DNA from: Ascaris suum
Taxonomy: Eukaryota; Nematoda; Chromadorea; Rhabditida; Ascarididae
Reading direction: 5' to 3'
Assembly: GCA_013433145.1 (NCBI GenBank)
Contig: CM024170.1
Location: 7,672,366 to 7,736,365, forward strand
Length of the DNA stretch: 64,000 nt
Positions 1 through 64,000 of this stretch are shown piece after piece (position 1 is the first letter of the stretch; every line of letters begins with the position of its first letter). The notes under the pieces are model-generated. The model was given only the letters and a program-made list of their open reading frames with translations, did not search any database and had not been told where the DNA came from. The position numbers and the translations under genes were made by a program.

Positions 1-335
1 TTCCCTCCCACTTATATATGCTTGTTTACCCTTTTGTGAAGAATATTCCACCTACACTGAAAAAAGGAAGATATTCGTTCACACTAATCAACATAAACGG
101 TGCCAGCATCGTGCCTCTATAGAGTCGATAAATCCTGGTCACTTTGTTCAAATAATGATCGTCTAAGTAGTTTGTAGTTGTTATTCTGATCAACTACGAT
201 TGACCGCACCAATTTTTCGTGTCAGCTAGTTCCAAATGAATTGTTGCATGAAAGCTCATGCCTTTGATGCGAGTATCACCAACGATGCCTTGATAAACGA
301 TATTCAGATGCCTCAAATATCAGACCGAAACGTAC
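1..335. other. Intron between M5 exons 6 and 7 (left edge)
   Basis: This is near-identical to 30783-31117, the equivalent intron of M3. From that alignment M5 E7 should end roughly 275 bases to the left of the window. No coding content here. Confidence 0.7.
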
Positions 336-63227
<62,892 letters not shown>

Positions 63228-64000
63228 CTATAAACAATCAACATTTCACACCTGCCTTGTCGGTATTTTAGGCACGCCGACAATGCATCTATGAAGAACA
63301 ATATGTGATGGTTACGAAAACAGATCAATATTAAAACGTGAGTCATTTGAGAAGAACAATTCCTATAACTTCAGATATCTCAATTCAAAACTCACTCCAC
63401 GTTTACACCAAAACACTTTTTTAATCACCCAGCAAGCAGTAATGCGACTTTCAACGACATCACTTAGCAACACATCCCATTGAAGCTTCATACCAGCTAT
63501 CGCTGCCTGCCTAGGCAACCGCTGTATTGTCGCGATTTGGAACTGCGTTTACGCTTCAGAATAATGCAATTGAAACTGGCTGGGCCAAAATGAATCGTCT
63601 GGAACCACTAAGAATAAAACTAGAGCATCCAAAACATTTCCCTCTAGAAAAAGAAGAAATTTGAATATCATGCGGCTACGATTATGCATTCGAAAATGCG
63701 CTCAACCAAGCAGTTGCACAGCAATGTGCTCTGAAATGAACGGGAAAAAATTTGTCAAAGACGAACGCATACATGTCCCCCAACTTCTACACATCGACAG
63801 CGACACGATTAACGTCCGTCTCTTTCCCCACTACTATGAAGAAGCGAATGCTGTCGACACCACACAAGTGCTGCTCGCGAAAGTCAACCTCATCAAAATG
63901 GGCAAGGATTCATAAACTTAGCAACACATTAAAGTTGATTATGAGGAGAACCATGGAATTTGAAGTGGTTTCAAAAAGGAACCTGTGAACGTTTCGAGCC
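63228..64000. other. Intron between M1 exons 3 and 4 (right edge)
   Basis: By analogy with the 1.1-1.3 kb E3-E4 introns of M2-M5, M1 E3 should lie a few hundred bases beyond base 64000. The stretch resembles the homologous introns (for example the ATGCATTCGA segment near 63680, also found near 18160 and 33290). No coding sequence can be supported. Confidence 0.6.

Overview
The window is eukaryotic and reads as part of a nematode genome, most likely a strongylid (clade V, hookworm-like). The reasons are many short exons of 84-216 bases, (T)TTCAG-type acceptors, a few GC donors, moderately AT-rich introns and RTE-type retrotransposon debris. The genus cannot be fixed from sequence alone. Nearly all coding sequence that can be supported is on the minus strand and belongs to one protein family: glycoside hydrolase family 31 (GH31) alpha-glucosidases of the sucrase-isomaltase / maltase-glucoamylase type, each module led by a P-type trefoil domain.

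Layout in transcript order, right to left. M1 is 63227-53600 (exons 4-19; its first three exons lie beyond the right edge). M2 is 51424-37482 (all 19 exons, one frameshifted). M3 is 35381-22690 (complete). M4 is 20162-6477 (complete). M5 is 4640-336 (exons 1-6; the rest lies beyond the left edge). Every complete module has the same 19 exons with the same intron phases and about 905-908 codons. M1-M4 each keep the GH31 nucleophile motif WIDMNEP, the acid/base motif GHWLGDN, the DIDHM loop and the FSRNHND segment. About 3,760 codons of GH31 sequence are present. Exons are numbered E1-E19 within a module throughout.

Main interpretation: this is probably not a row of separate genes but one very large polymodular gene. 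The last exon of each module ends in phase 2 at a GTAAGT donor, and the trefoil exon of the next module begins in phase 2 after a TGCAG/TACAG/TGTAG acceptor. All four junctions therefore join in frame. I see no signal peptide, start exon, promoter or poly(A) arrangement in the 1.8-2.5 kb linkers. Each module is a phase-symmetric (2-2) unit and can be multiplied without breaking the frame. A transcript spanning a linker would be decisive.

Two further points stand out. First, patches of near-identical sequence, introns included, link non-adjacent modules, with a different partner for each patch. This indicates gene conversion, unequal exchange or assembly effects. Second, M2 exon 10 has a 1-base deletion that brings a stop just before the catalytic aspartate. 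Linker introns carry degraded RTE-clade reverse transcriptase fragments. No tRNA, rRNA or CRISPR was seen, and no convincing second gene on the plus strand.
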